DNA of 8,777 nt from UMGS1370 sp963557065 (GCA_963557065.1 CAUWCT010000036.1:1-8777), one strand, 5' to 3'. Counted from the first letter of the stretch, positions 1 to 5,454 are shown. Notes: a model not told the origin generated them from the sequence alone. Translations and numbers: made by a program.

Positions 1-8
1 TCGCATTT

Positions 9-36
9 CGGCCGTTTTGCTCCGCAAACCCGGCCG
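9..36. repeat. GC-rich hairpin at left edge
   Basis: Two CGGCCG arms (9-14 and 31-36) enclose inner arms TTTGC (16-20) and GCAAA (24-28) around a TCC loop, giving a strong hairpin with small bulges. Neither strand has a T-run after it, so it is not a typical intrinsic terminator. It could be a palindromic repeat or the end of an element lying outside the window. A minus-strand frame crosses it to the edge but has no visible ribosome binding site. Confidence 0.5.
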
Positions 37-60
37 TTGAGATGTGCCATATGCACTTTA

Positions 61-74
61 CGAACTTATGTTCG
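61..74. promoter_or_regulatory. LexA/DinR (SOS) box
   Basis: The sequence CGAACTTATGTTCG is a perfect match to the Gram-positive LexA box (CGAAC-N4-GTTCG). The box is symmetric, so direction is not given. A controlled gene would probably start to the left, on the minus strand and outside the window. No convincing plus-strand gene follows within 200 nt, and the toxin locus is more than 200 nt away. The binding motif is seen directly; the regulated gene is unknown. Confidence 0.65.
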
Positions 75-273
75 TCTATGTTTGTCTTTGGTTATCCCTA
101 TATAAAATCAAGACTTTTTCGTTTTTAAAGTTTTATCTTTATTTGTTTCTTTCTGTCTGATGCATCTAAAGTGTGTATGGGTATCTAAAGTTTTTGCTGT
201 ATCAATCGTGCTATAGATGAAACAATATCCAGGGATAATGATCCTGATAAGGAAAAATAGGCAGGAAATAGAC

Positions 274-302
274 TTGAATCCTATAACCAGATATGCTATA
301 TT
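274..302 (+). promoter_or_regulatory. Promoter of the convergent antitoxin-type RNA
   Basis: TTGAAT (274-279), a 17-nt spacer and TATATT (297-302) make a sigma-A-type promoter reading towards the 3' end of the holin-like toxin gene. Transcription would start near 309. The -10 surroundings (ATATGCTATATTG) resemble those of the toxin promoter on the other strand (ATGTGCTATACTG), as if one were an inverted copy of the other. Confidence 0.5.
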
Positions 303-314
303 GAACATAGAAAG

Positions 315-343
315 GGAAAGCCAAAGACACATGGCCTACCCTC
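315..343 (+). repeat. Left arm of the inverted repeat flanking the toxin locus
   Basis: GGAAAGCCAAAG-A-CACAT (315-332) and GGCCTACCCTC (333-343) recur, inverted, at 545-579. The first block has one inserted base and the second one substitution; the right copy carries 7 extra bases between the blocks. Because the copies are inverted, the two convergent RNAs share this sequence, and a toxin transcript long enough to cover both arms could pair its ends. Confidence 0.65.
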
Positions 344-369
344 TGAATAATTAAACTACCTTTTTAGGC

Positions 370-408
370 AGCCGCTAACTATTCCCAGTAGTTGGCGGCT
401 ATTTTCTT
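370..408 (+). terminator. Hairpin terminator, possibly shared by both convergent RNAs
   Basis: Arms 370-381 and 389-400 pair over 12 positions with one mismatch or wobble around a 7-nt loop, and ATTTTCTT follows on the plus strand. That fits an intrinsic terminator for the plus-strand RNA. On the minus strand the hairpin also lies just after the toxin stop codon, but A-rich sequence rather than a T-run follows there, so the toxin mRNA may read through. Confidence 0.6.
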
Positions 409-491
409 CCCCTGAAAATCTCATAAGTGAGACCAACAAGGGCCACAATGAAGATACCTATCTGGATCAGCTCCGAATATGTAACATACAT
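399..491 (-). CDS. Holin-like (Fst/TxpA-type) small membrane toxin
   Basis: This is a 30-residue peptide beginning MYVTYSELIQ, with one hydrophobic helix (roughly residues 8-23, IQIGIFIVALVGLTYEIF) and a short basic tail ending RGRK. Length, the N-terminal MYVTYSEL motif and the charged tail match the putative holin-like toxin family of Firmicutes, type I toxins that insert into the membrane. Start 491 is chosen because GGAGG lies 9 nt upstream; an in-frame ATG at 497 would add two residues but sits only 3 nt from the site. The gene has its own promoter (588-617), a structured leader and a convergent RNA on the other strand. Family assignment is confident; toxicity is inferred. Confidence 0.85.
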   Translation of the reverse strand: MYVTYSELIQIGIFIVALVGLTYEIFRGRK

Positions 492-498
492 TGGCATC

Positions 499-550
499 GC
501 CCTCCTTTCCTCTTTGGTCTGGAGGGTTAGCCCCTCCGATGAAGGAGGGC
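499..550 (-). promoter_or_regulatory. Toxin mRNA leader that sequesters its ribosome binding site
   Basis: In the minus-strand transcript the ribosome binding segment AAGGAGGGC (complement of 499-507) is perfectly complementary over 9 nt to GCCCTCCTT (complement of 542-550) in the leader. A second hairpin (521-526 with 532-537, 6 bp) is nested between them. The structure would hide the ribosome binding site, as known for several type I toxin mRNAs. The pairing is seen directly; its effect on translation is inferred. Confidence 0.6.
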
Positions 551-579
551 AGGCCGCCTTTTATGTGCTTTGGCTTTCC
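545..579 (-). repeat. Right arm of the inverted repeat flanking the toxin locus
   Basis: Read on the minus strand this is GGAAAGCCAAAGCACAT, seven extra bases and GGCCTGCCCTC. It matches the left arm at 315-343. It forms the first part of the toxin mRNA leader and overlaps the segment (542-550) complementary to the toxin ribosome binding site, so the two pairings are mutually exclusive. Confidence 0.65.
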
Positions 580-587
580 ATATTGCC

Positions 588-617
588 AGTATAGCACATT
601 TTCCCTTTATCAGGCAA
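588..617 (-). promoter_or_regulatory. Promoter of the holin-like toxin
   Basis: On the minus strand TTGCCT (617-612), an 18-nt spacer and TATACT (593-588) form a sigma-A-type promoter. TGC just before the -10 adds an extended -10 element. Start of transcription near 581 gives a leader of about 85-90 nt. The -35 touches the end of the upstream gene-V-like reading frame. Confidence 0.6.
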
Positions 618-635
618 TCTTATTTCCAGTTGTTT

Positions 636-878
636 TCAATTTCTGCTGCAGGGATTTATTCGTTCTACCTCAACGCAAAATTCCTCACCATATACACTTC
701 TTCTTGTAGAAATTCCTATTTGCGCATAATCGCCAATTTTTGCCCCTTCTTGAAAACCTTTAATTTTTGCTTTTCGCCCCTGATAATCAAGTTCAAGATT
801 TGTCAAAGTATATGGTTTTCCATTCCGGCTAATCCCCTGATATTCATTAACCCCAATAATTTTCAAAACTAAATCCAT
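636..878 (-). CDS. Gene-V-like single-stranded-DNA-binding protein, C-terminus probably frameshifted
   Basis: This 80-residue protein has alternating beta-type segments. Its core GISRNGKPYTLTNLEL...IGISTRRSVYGEEF resembles the SRQGKPYSL region of filamentous-phage gene V (helix-destabilising) proteins, which coat single-stranded DNA during rolling-circle replication. Start 878 follows a GAAGGG site 9-10 nt upstream. The frame ends ...VERINPCSRN. Dropping one A in the run near 654-658 gives instead VERI-IPAAEIENNWK with a stop at 620-622, which would restore a length of about 85 residues as in gene V proteins. This suggests a single-base insertion. No replication initiator or relaxase is visible nearby, so it is probably a stranded piece of a small mobile element. 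The family call is from motif resemblance only. Confidence 0.55.
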   Translation of the reverse strand: MDLVLKIIGVNEYQGISRNGKPYTLTNLELDYQGRKAKIKGFQEGAKIGDYAQIGISTRRSVYGEEFCVEVERINPCSRN

Positions 879-929
879 AATTTCAATCCCTTCTATGCTT
901 ATTATTTTTGTTCTATTTCGGCTTGTAAG

Positions 930-953
930 AGGGTAGGCGATTATTCCTACCCT
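930..953. repeat. Inverted repeat AGGGTAGG/CCTACCCT
   Basis: Perfect 8-bp arms (930-937 and 946-953) enclose an 8-nt loop. No T-run follows on either strand. It lies about 125 nt beyond the IS110 tail at 1077. A related palindrome, GGTAGGAATTCCTACC, lies about 95 nt beyond the other IS110 remnant at 6147. The rest of the gap 879-1076 shows no gene. Confidence 0.5.
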
Positions 954-1005
954 AAGGCCGTTTCAAGCCATTTTCAGCGTTTTAATCAACTGTCAGAATT
1001 ATTTT

Positions 1006-1022
1006 CATAAACAAAATCAATA
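1006..1022. repeat. 17-bp exact repeat, copy 1
   Basis: CATAAACAAAATCAATA occurs here and again at 7356-7372, in the same orientation. This copy is beyond the 3' end of the IS110 tail. The other copy precedes the decayed IS110 gene. It may mark a shared insertion target or element end. Confidence 0.5.
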
Positions 1023-1076
1023 ATCATTTTAGAGAGTTATATTATTAAAAAACAAAATTGCATCAGAAACGGCTTT

Positions 1077-1484
1077 TCAACCGCTGGACACCGCATAAAT
1101 ACGGCATTTCTCAAAAACATTTCTCAAAAGTTTTTTCTTTACGAACTTATTCTTCTTGGCATCATAGTCAACGCCTTTTGTCAGCATGGCATAAAAGACT
1201 CGAAGCAGCTTTGCTGCTATTGCCATAAGCGGCTGCATCTTCTTTAATGGATTCAGCCTTCTGGTTGTGTAATAAATGAGAACGTCTTCTGCTTTTCCAT
1301 TTCCTGCTCCAAGGCTTTCTGCTGTGCTTCTATCTTCTGTAGCTTTTTGATTCTGTTCTCTACGGCTCTGTTTCCCGGTGTTATGTGTTATTCTTGCTTT
1401 TGGTTTCCCGACTCCCTTTGCTTGTTTTGCTGTTCCCTTGTTGATACTATTGTCATACAGCATTCGCTTAATATTGTCAAACAT
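1077..1484 (-). pseudogene. Composite broken frame ending in an IS110-type transposase tail
   Basis: From about 1281 to 1077 the frame reads LIYYTTRRLNPLKKMQPLMA followed by KLLRVFYAMLTKGVDYD. This is the style of the C-terminal end of IS110-family transposases, which cut and rejoin DNA using a bridge RNA. The upstream part (1484 to about 1281) does not belong to that family. In the next frame the same DNA encodes a coiled-coil-like stretch, AVENRIKKLQKIEAQQKALE, ending at a stop near 1257, with one stop codon further upstream. The open frame is therefore best explained as an IS110 fragment joined to the remains of another gene. No ribosome binding site precedes 1484. The remainder of the transposase is absent. 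Confidence 0.55.
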
Positions 1485-1511
1485 TGCATCTATATTTTGT
1501 TAAATATTATT

Positions 1512-1523
1512 AAGTATATACTT
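1512..1523. promoter_or_regulatory. 12-bp perfect palindrome, possible operator
   Basis: AAGTATATACTT is its own reverse complement and lies 20 nt upstream of the -35 of the HTH gene promoter. A site for the HTH protein made by the operon is possible, but the sequence is AT-rich and the role is unproven. Confidence 0.3.
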
Positions 1524-1542
1524 TTTAACATTAAGCAATCAC

Positions 1543-1571
1543 TTGACATTTTCTACAGCATGATTTAAACT
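1543..1571 (+). promoter_or_regulatory. Promoter of the HTH-Uma2 operon
   Basis: TTGACA (1543-1548), exactly 17 nt and TAAACT (1566-1571) form a strong sigma-A-type promoter. Transcription would start near 1578, leaving a leader only about 15 nt long with the AAGGAGG site (1581-1587) almost at its 5' end. Confidence 0.75.
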
Positions 1572-1594
1572 GAAATCACAAAGGAGGGAACGCC

Positions 1595-1804
1595 ATGAAA
1601 ATGTCTCAAAAAATAAATATGGCAATCGCTTACAAAGGAATTAGCCAAGCCGCCCTTGCAAGATCTATCGGAATGACACCATCAAATTTTAATCAAAAAT
1701 TCAAAAGAGAAACATTCTCACCGGAAGAATTGGAAACCATTGCTGAAGCTATCGGAGGCACATTTGAATTCAATTTCGTATTTCCAGATGGAACCAAAAT
1801 ATGA
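1595..1804 (+). CDS. Small Cro/XRE-type HTH regulator
   Basis: This 69-residue protein is essentially a single helix-turn-helix domain. ISQAALARSIGMTPSNFNQK (residues 16-35) carries the recognition helix, and SPEELETIAEAIGG follows as the fourth helix. Proteins of this size act as dimeric DNA-binding repressors, often of their own operon. Start 1595 lies 7 nt after AAGGAGG; a second ATG two codons later is less well placed. It is the first gene of a plus-strand set, 74 nt before the Uma2 nuclease gene, with its own strong promoter. Autoregulation through the palindrome at 1512-1523 is a guess. The fold assignment is firm; the targets are not known. Confidence 0.8.
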   Translation: MKMSQKINMAIAYKGISQAALARSIGMTPSNFNQKFKRETFSPEELETIAEAIGGTFEFNFVFPDGTKI

Positions 1805-1878
1805 GGGAAGTAAACACACAGGAAGCAGGAAAAGAACCAGTAAACAACCAATAAACCGCCAGGAAAGGAGTTGTTACT

Positions 1879-2427
1879 ATGTCAATACCACAAAAACAGA
1901 TTTACACAGAAATTGATTATTATGCTCTTCCTGAAGATGTACGGGCCGAACTGATAGATGGTCAGATTTATTACCAGGCTGCTCCAAGCCGTATTCATCA
2001 AAAAATCTTAGGAAAAATATATCAAAAAATTGCAAATTATATTGATTCAAAAGCCGACTCCTGCGAGGTCTATCCTTCCCCGTTTGCAGTCAAATTGTGG
2101 GAAGAGAGGAAAACCATTGTTGAACCTGATATAAGTGTTATATGTGACCATAACAAACTTACAGACAGAGGCTGTACAGGCGCACCGGACTGGATCATCG
2201 AAATCATATCCCCCGGAAATTCCAGCCATGACTATATTAGAAAGCTAATCCTTTATGCTGATGCAGGAGTTCGGGAATATTGGATTGTAAACCCCATAAA
2301 TGGCACTATACTTGTATATCACTTGGAAGAAAGCAAGTTCGAGGTATCTTCCTATACCTTCCAGGACAAAATCAAAGTCAATATTTATGATGATTTATGG
2401 ATTGACTTCATGGAAATCTGTTCGTAA
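1879..2427 (+). CDS. Uma2-family (DUF820) nuclease-like protein
   Basis: This 182-residue protein has the layout of the Uma2/DUF820 family, which adopts a PD-(D/E)XK restriction-endonuclease fold. Visible family features are RAELIDGQIYYQAAPS (residues 22-37), VEPDISVI (81-88, Asp84), PDWIIEIISPGNSSHDYIRK (103-122, with Glu108 and Lys122 as the likely active-site acid and lysine) and YADAGVREYWIVNP (126-139). Length is typical, and the candidate catalytic residues are intact. Start 1879 follows AAAGGAG by about 8 nt. Many Uma2 genes occur in multiple copies in cyanobacteria and Clostridia and have no assigned biological role. Here it sits between an HTH gene and a membrane-protein gene, so a regulated defence or element-maintenance role is possible but not shown. 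Confidence 0.88.
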   Translation: MSIPQKQIYTEIDYYALPEDVRAELIDGQIYYQAAPSRIHQKILGKIYQKIANYIDSKADSCEVYPSPFAVKLWEERKTIVEPDISVICDHNKLTDRGCTGAPDWIIEIISPGNSSHDYIRKLILYADAGVREYWIVNPINGTILVYHLEESKFEVSSYTFQDKIKVNIYDDLWIDFMEICS

Positions 2428-2428
2428 A

Positions 2429-2449
2429 ATGTTGGCTTTTGCCCAACAT
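2429..2449 (+). repeat. Intergenic hairpin after the Uma2 gene
   Basis: ATGTTGG (2429-2435) pairs with CCAACAT (2443-2449) around a 7-nt loop, starting 2 nt after the Uma2 stop codon. No T-run follows, so it is more likely an mRNA-stabilising or processing hairpin within the operon than a terminator. Confidence 0.45.
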
Positions 2450-2475
2450 CATAGCAGTAAGAAGGGAGAACTGTG

Positions 2476-3009
2476 ATGGAACAGAATGCAAAAAGAGAAC
2501 GGAACATCTATGATGATTCTTTGCCAAAAATTTTTCTCTGGTCGGGACTTACGGTATTTGTGATACTGTTAATTGTCTGTGTAATCATAGGGGTTGTCAT
2601 ATTTTTTACGAATTACAATCAGGATGAAGGACAAAAACTGCTCCTTGCCTGCCTGGCTCTGACAGTACCTGGCGCCTATGGATTGCCGCTGATTAGTCTC
2701 ATCAAGGTCTGGAATCTGGAACACACCCTGGGGGTTTACTGGAAAAACAGGACGGATCAGGAGCGGCCGGAGTGGGAACGGGACTGGTATCTGACCTATG
2801 ACAGGGGTGGTTTCCTCCTGATTCACAGAAATTATATCCAATGCCTTACAGAATCAAAGACAGAACTGGAAGATACCGGAAGTCATACCAAAGGGACTGT
2901 TTATTGCATCCTGTATAAAGATATCAATGGTTCCTGCCATCGGCTGAAGTTTTCCGCAGAATCCGGAGCCAGGGAATTTCAGAAGTGGTACAAAAAGCAA
3001 CCATTTTAA
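2476..3009 (+). CDS. Two-helix membrane protein of unknown function
   Basis: This 177-residue protein has a short charged N-terminus, two membrane helices (about residues 18-45 and 54-76) and a soluble C-terminal half. That half has aromatic and beta-type segments (WYLTYDRGGFLLIHRNYIQC, then VYCILYKDINGSCHRLKFSA) recalling small PH-like or YcxB-like domains. It ends REFQKWYKKQPF. I do not recognise a specific family. ATG 2476 is preferred over the GTG at 2473 because GGGAG is then 7 nt away. The gene starts 48 nt after the Uma2 stop and is followed after 13 nt by the next frame, so it is probably part of the same operon. No enzyme motif is evident. Confidence 0.65.
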   Translation: MEQNAKRERNIYDDSLPKIFLWSGLTVFVILLIVCVIIGVVIFFTNYNQDEGQKLLLACLALTVPGAYGLPLISLIKVWNLEHTLGVYWKNRTDQERPEWERDWYLTYDRGGFLLIHRNYIQCLTESKTELEDTGSHTKGTVYCILYKDINGSCHRLKFSAESGAREFQKWYKKQPF

Positions 3010-3022
3010 AGGGAGAACCTTG

Positions 3023-3232
3023 ATGATGAGCAACAAACATTATGGAGCAGATAACAGCAGACAGATGGAAGTTTCCCAACAACTCTATAACGAATATGAA
3101 GCCGGAGACAACATTTCGGCTTCATACTACGGATCTCACGTTTACTATGATTACGAAAAAGACAGCATTTTGCCCAGAGACCAATTCTGGAATAATGAAC
3201 TGATTATTCCACTTCAAACCATACCGGAGTGA
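3023..3232 (+). CDS. Small acidic protein, possibly truncated
   Basis: This 69-residue product is rich in Tyr, Asn, Asp and Glu (for example YYGSHVYYDYEKD) and has no recognised domain. Start 3023 lies 7 nt after GGGAG and 13 nt after the previous stop, so translation as the last gene of the operon is credible. Its final ten codons lie inside the 3' end of the convergent M56 gene, so the ending LIIPLQTIPE is antisense to that gene. This suggests that an original longer gene was cut at a rearrangement junction near 3200. No terminator is visible after it. An alternative is that it is a genuine tail-overlapping gene pair. Confidence 0.5.
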   Translation: MMSNKHYGADNSRQMEVSQQLYNEYEAGDNISASYYGSHVYYDYEKDSILPRDQFWNNELIIPLQTIPE

Positions 3233-5039
3233 TGGCATAATGTTCTCTATCCCCACCCACGCCGCAGGCCAGCGCCTCGACGGTTTCGATATTTTCCCGA
3301 TCTATCTGGTAGATGAGCTGCAGGCGGTCTCCATCCGCTTTTGAACTCAGAGGCCCTTCATAGTTCTCTGGATTGTCCCAGCCTTTTATTTTTAAGAGAA
3401 CCACATTTTTTCTGGAAAACGGAGAGCCTTCTTCGTTGCCTTTAAAATCCAATAGCAGGGCATTGGAATAGACCTTTGCCTTTGCAAGCGTTATCTGTTC
3501 TCCATTCATTCCTTCAACTTTCAGATTCATAGAGATTTCTTTTGGCTCTTCTGGAGCTTTTACCTGATAGCGCAAATCGTAGCCGGAACCGCTGCAGGAA
3601 GCGTGAATTACAATTTCAGATACCTGGCCGTCTGTGTTCCAATATTCAAACTGGATGGGAGTATCTTCTCCTCCGCCCCATCCATAAGCCGGATTTTCTA
3701 AGGGCTTCCCGTTTTTATCCAGAAATTCTGCCTCTATCATCAGCTGATTATTTTCTTCATCTGGCGTATAGTTTGGGGGCTGTACCCTTCCGGTGCCGCC
3801 TTCCCGCATGACAAGGCTTAATCGTATGTATTCTCCCAGGTACTGTTCTTCTGTTACATCCAGACAGTTGTCAGCAGGGATATGCTCTGTCTGGCTGGTT
3901 GATTCCAGTTTGGTTTCCCTGGGACTTTCCTGGACAGCCTGTTCGGTTACTGATTCCAAAATGGCAGTTTCAGCTTCCACAGAAACCATCTCCGGTTCTT
4001 TTGGCGTTTTACTTCCTGTAAAGGTACAGGCAGCAAGCAGGACCGTACATCCTGCCAAAATTGCGGCTGCTGCTGCGGAATACTTTTTTCTGGATGCCAG
4101 GGTTTTTATTCTTTCTTTCATCGTATTCCCTCCGCTCTCAATGGTCGCTCCTGCATAAAAAAACTGACTGGCAGGATTCTTGTGCTCCATGATATAAAGC
4201 AGGGTATGTCCATAGAAAATCCGTTCCCTTTCCCCTAATAATCGGATAGCTGCTTCATCGCAGGCCAGTTCACAGTCCTTTTTAGATAAAATGGCGGCTG
4301 CCCACACAAAGGGATTTACCCAGTAATAACATAACAGGATGACTCTGACAGCTCCCCAGATCTCATCTTTGTGCCTGGCATGGCAAAGCTCATGGGACAA
4401 AATATGGGACAGCCTTCTTTGCCCTTCTGGCGAGTTCTCCTGTGCCATTCCTTCCGGCAGATAAATAGAACGCTCCCCCAGATAGCACAGGTAGCAGGGA
4501 GACGAAATTTCCGGTGTTTCATAGACTGGAAACTTTCTGAGATTTTCCCGCAGTCCCTCTGATTCTCCCTTATCTGGAAAAACGGATCCAGACAGGAACA
4601 AAAATCTTCTATGAGCTTTTAATCTTTTTGCAAACCGGATATTAACCGCCAGAAACCAGATTCCTAACGCAGCTGCGCCGCTTACCCAGACTGCCATGAT
4701 AAGAAGCTGCCAGTCGATTCCCGCCGCTTTTTCCAACGGTGTTACCGGAGTATCGTAGGTTCTTACGACTCCGTACATAATATTTTCTGCTAAATCAGCG
4801 GCCGCACTGCTGTCGATTACCTTGGATTTTACCTGCTCTGCTGCATTCATAACGCTGAACCGGCTGGTAAACTGTCCAATAAGCTGATTCAGAGGATAAA
4901 ACCAGGGAATTACCAGACGGGCTGCTGCCAGTCCCCACAAACTATATAAAAACAAGGGGCGGATTCTGCCTTTTCCCAAATATCGAATCAAACAAATCGA
5001 ACTAATCAGAACAGAAGATGCGATTAAGGTCTCAATCAT
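3204..5039 (-). CDS. M56/BlaR1-type membrane metalloprotease sensor
   Basis: This 611-residue protein belongs to the BlaR1/MecR1 M56 family, membrane zinc proteases that inactivate a partner BlaI repressor after sensing a signal. It has helices at about residues 2-20, 30-50 and 110-132. A cytoplasmic catalytic region carries HELCH (216-220) within SHELCHARHKDE, and the third zinc ligand Glu257 lies in KDCELACDEA. A fourth helix spans about 320-338 (AAAAAILAGCTVLLAACTF). The outer C-terminal part (about 345-611) is a Ser/Thr/Glu-rich linker followed by a beta-rich domain that lacks obvious penicillin-binding SxxK/SxN motifs. The ligand is therefore probably not a beta-lactam. The start overlaps the repressor stop by 8 nt, indicating coupled translation. 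The 3' end overlaps a convergent small gene by 29 nt. Confidence 0.9.
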   Translation of the reverse strand: MIETLIASSVLISSICLIRYLGKGRIRPLFLYSLWGLAAARLVIPWFYPLNQLIGQFTSRFSVMNAAEQVKSKVIDSSAAADLAENIMYGVVRTYDTPVTPLEKAAGIDWQLLIMAVWVSGAAALGIWFLAVNIRFAKRLKAHRRFLFLSGSVFPDKGESEGLRENLRKFPVYETPEISSPCYLCYLGERSIYLPEGMAQENSPEGQRRLSHILSHELCHARHKDEIWGAVRVILLCYYWVNPFVWAAAILSKKDCELACDEAAIRLLGERERIFYGHTLLYIMEHKNPASQFFYAGATIESGGNTMKERIKTLASRKKYSAAAAAILAGCTVLLAACTFTGSKTPKEPEMVSVEAETAILESVTEQAVQESPRETKLESTSQTEHIPADNCLDVTEEQYLGEYIRLSLVMREGGTGRVQPPNYTPDEENNQLMIEAEFLDKNGKPLENPAYGWGGGEDTPIQFEYWNTDGQVSEIVIHASCSGSGYDLRYQVKAPEEPKEISMNLKVEGMNGEQITLAKAKVYSNALLLDFKGNEEGSPFSRKNVVLLKIKGWDNPENYEGPLSSKADGDRLQLIYQIDRENIETVEALACGVGGDREHYAITPVWFEVE

Positions 5040-5415
5040 AAAATTCCTCCTCTGCCTGTTCTAAAATTTTATATAGCTCATCCAGTTCTTCCTTGCTGAC
5101 TTTATTGGAGGAAATCAGTGTATTTACCAGAAGCCCCAGACTGCCGTTATAAATCCGTTCCAGAAGTCCGCTGGTTTCCTCTGCCGCCGCTTCTTCCCGC
5201 CTGACGCAGGGGTAAAATTCCTTGGCCTTTTCTCCTTCCTCATGACGGACTGCCTCCTTGGCCTCCAGCCGGTTCAGCATGGTAATAATTGTGTGCTTGC
5301 TCCATCCTGTCTTTTCGTACAGTTCTTTCGTCAGTTGGGTAATGGTCTTAGGCGGATTCTTCCATAATGCCTCCATCAGTTTCCATTCCCCTTCTGATAA
5401 ACGAATCTTCTCCAT
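5032..5415 (-). CDS. BlaI/MecI/CopY-family transcriptional repressor
   Basis: This 127-residue winged-helix repressor has an N-terminal DNA-binding domain, LSEGEWKLMEALWKNPPKTI followed by GWSKHTIITMLNRLEAK (recognition helix). A C-terminal dimerisation region ends in VSKEELDELYKILEQAEEE. Family members bind dyads containing TACA/TGTA-like halves and are cleaved when the partner M56 protease is activated. ATG 5415 is chosen because AAGGAG (5429-5424) lies 8 nt upstream; a GTG at 5424 would overlap that site. The gene is first in a two-gene operon with the M56 protease and has a dyad operator at its own promoter, implying autoregulation. No beta-lactamase or penicillin-binding protein gene is in the window, so other targets are unknown. 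Confidence 0.92.
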   Translation of the reverse strand: MEKIRLSEGEWKLMEALWKNPPKTITQLTKELYEKTGWSKHTIITMLNRLEAKEAVRHEEGEKAKEFYPCVRREEAAAEETSGLLERIYNGSLGLLVNTLISSNKVSKEELDELYKILEQAEEEFYD

Positions 5416-5431
5416 GAAAACCACTCCTTCT

Positions 5432-5453
5432 TAGGTATATACTTGTATACCTA
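5432..5453 (-). promoter_or_regulatory. Dyad operator for the BlaI-type repressor
   Basis: TAGGTATA (5432-5439) and TATACCTA (5446-5453) form a perfect 8-bp dyad with a 6-nt spacer. Within it, TATACTTGTATA gives a TAC-TT-GTA core close to known BlaI/MecI sites (TACA-N2-TGTA). It lies between the -10 and the start codon, where a bound repressor would block transcription. Confidence 0.7.
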
Positions 5454-5454
5454 T

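Larger units (their letters stand above)
309..408 (+). ncRNA. Candidate antitoxin RNA, convergent to the holin-like toxin
   Basis: This RNA of about 100 nt is inferred from a promoter at 274-302 and a hairpin plus T-rich tract at 370-408; no open frame of note lies in it. It runs against the toxin transcript and overlaps the toxin stop codon and the 3' region. Its 5' part (315-343) is nearly the same sequence as the toxin mRNA leader and includes a CCCTC segment able to pair with the toxin ribosome binding site. Antisense RNAs converging on tiny hydrophobic toxins are known from Fst/RNAII and TxpA/RatA. The RNA itself is a prediction; the exact ends are approximate. Confidence 0.45.

Noticed and set aside
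3..50. Minus-strand frame running off the left edge (begins M-A-H-L-N-G-R-V)
   Set aside because: Only 16 codons are visible, there is no ribosome binding site, and the frame coincides with a strong hairpin, which explains the sequence better.
164..191. Direct repeat ATCTAAAGT at 164-172 and 183-191
   Set aside because: There are only two copies of a 9-mer in AT-rich DNA, with no further structure; chance is likely and it is not a CRISPR array.
108..332. 74-residue minus-strand frame with a hydrophobic first half
   Set aside because: No ribosome binding site precedes it, its start lies in the inverted-repeat/convergent-RNA region, and the second half is low-complexity Lys/Thr sequence. A chance frame in AT-rich DNA is more likely.
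315..579. Inverted repeat read as the ends of a small transposon (MITE)
   Set aside because: No target duplication flanks the arms, and both arms coincide with transcribed leaders next to promoters, which fits RNA regulation better. It is not fully excluded.
491..872. Two plus-strand frames opposite the gene-V-like gene and the toxin leader
   Set aside because: They are antisense to better supported minus-strand features and lack ribosome binding sites.
1347..1568. 73-residue plus-strand frame before the HTH gene
   Set aside because: It is AT-rich and low in complexity, has no ribosome binding site, and overlaps the promoter of the HTH gene.
3542..4158. Plus-strand frames inside the M56 gene
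   Set aside because: They are shadows of a well supported protease gene, with no ribosome binding site and no recognisable protein features.
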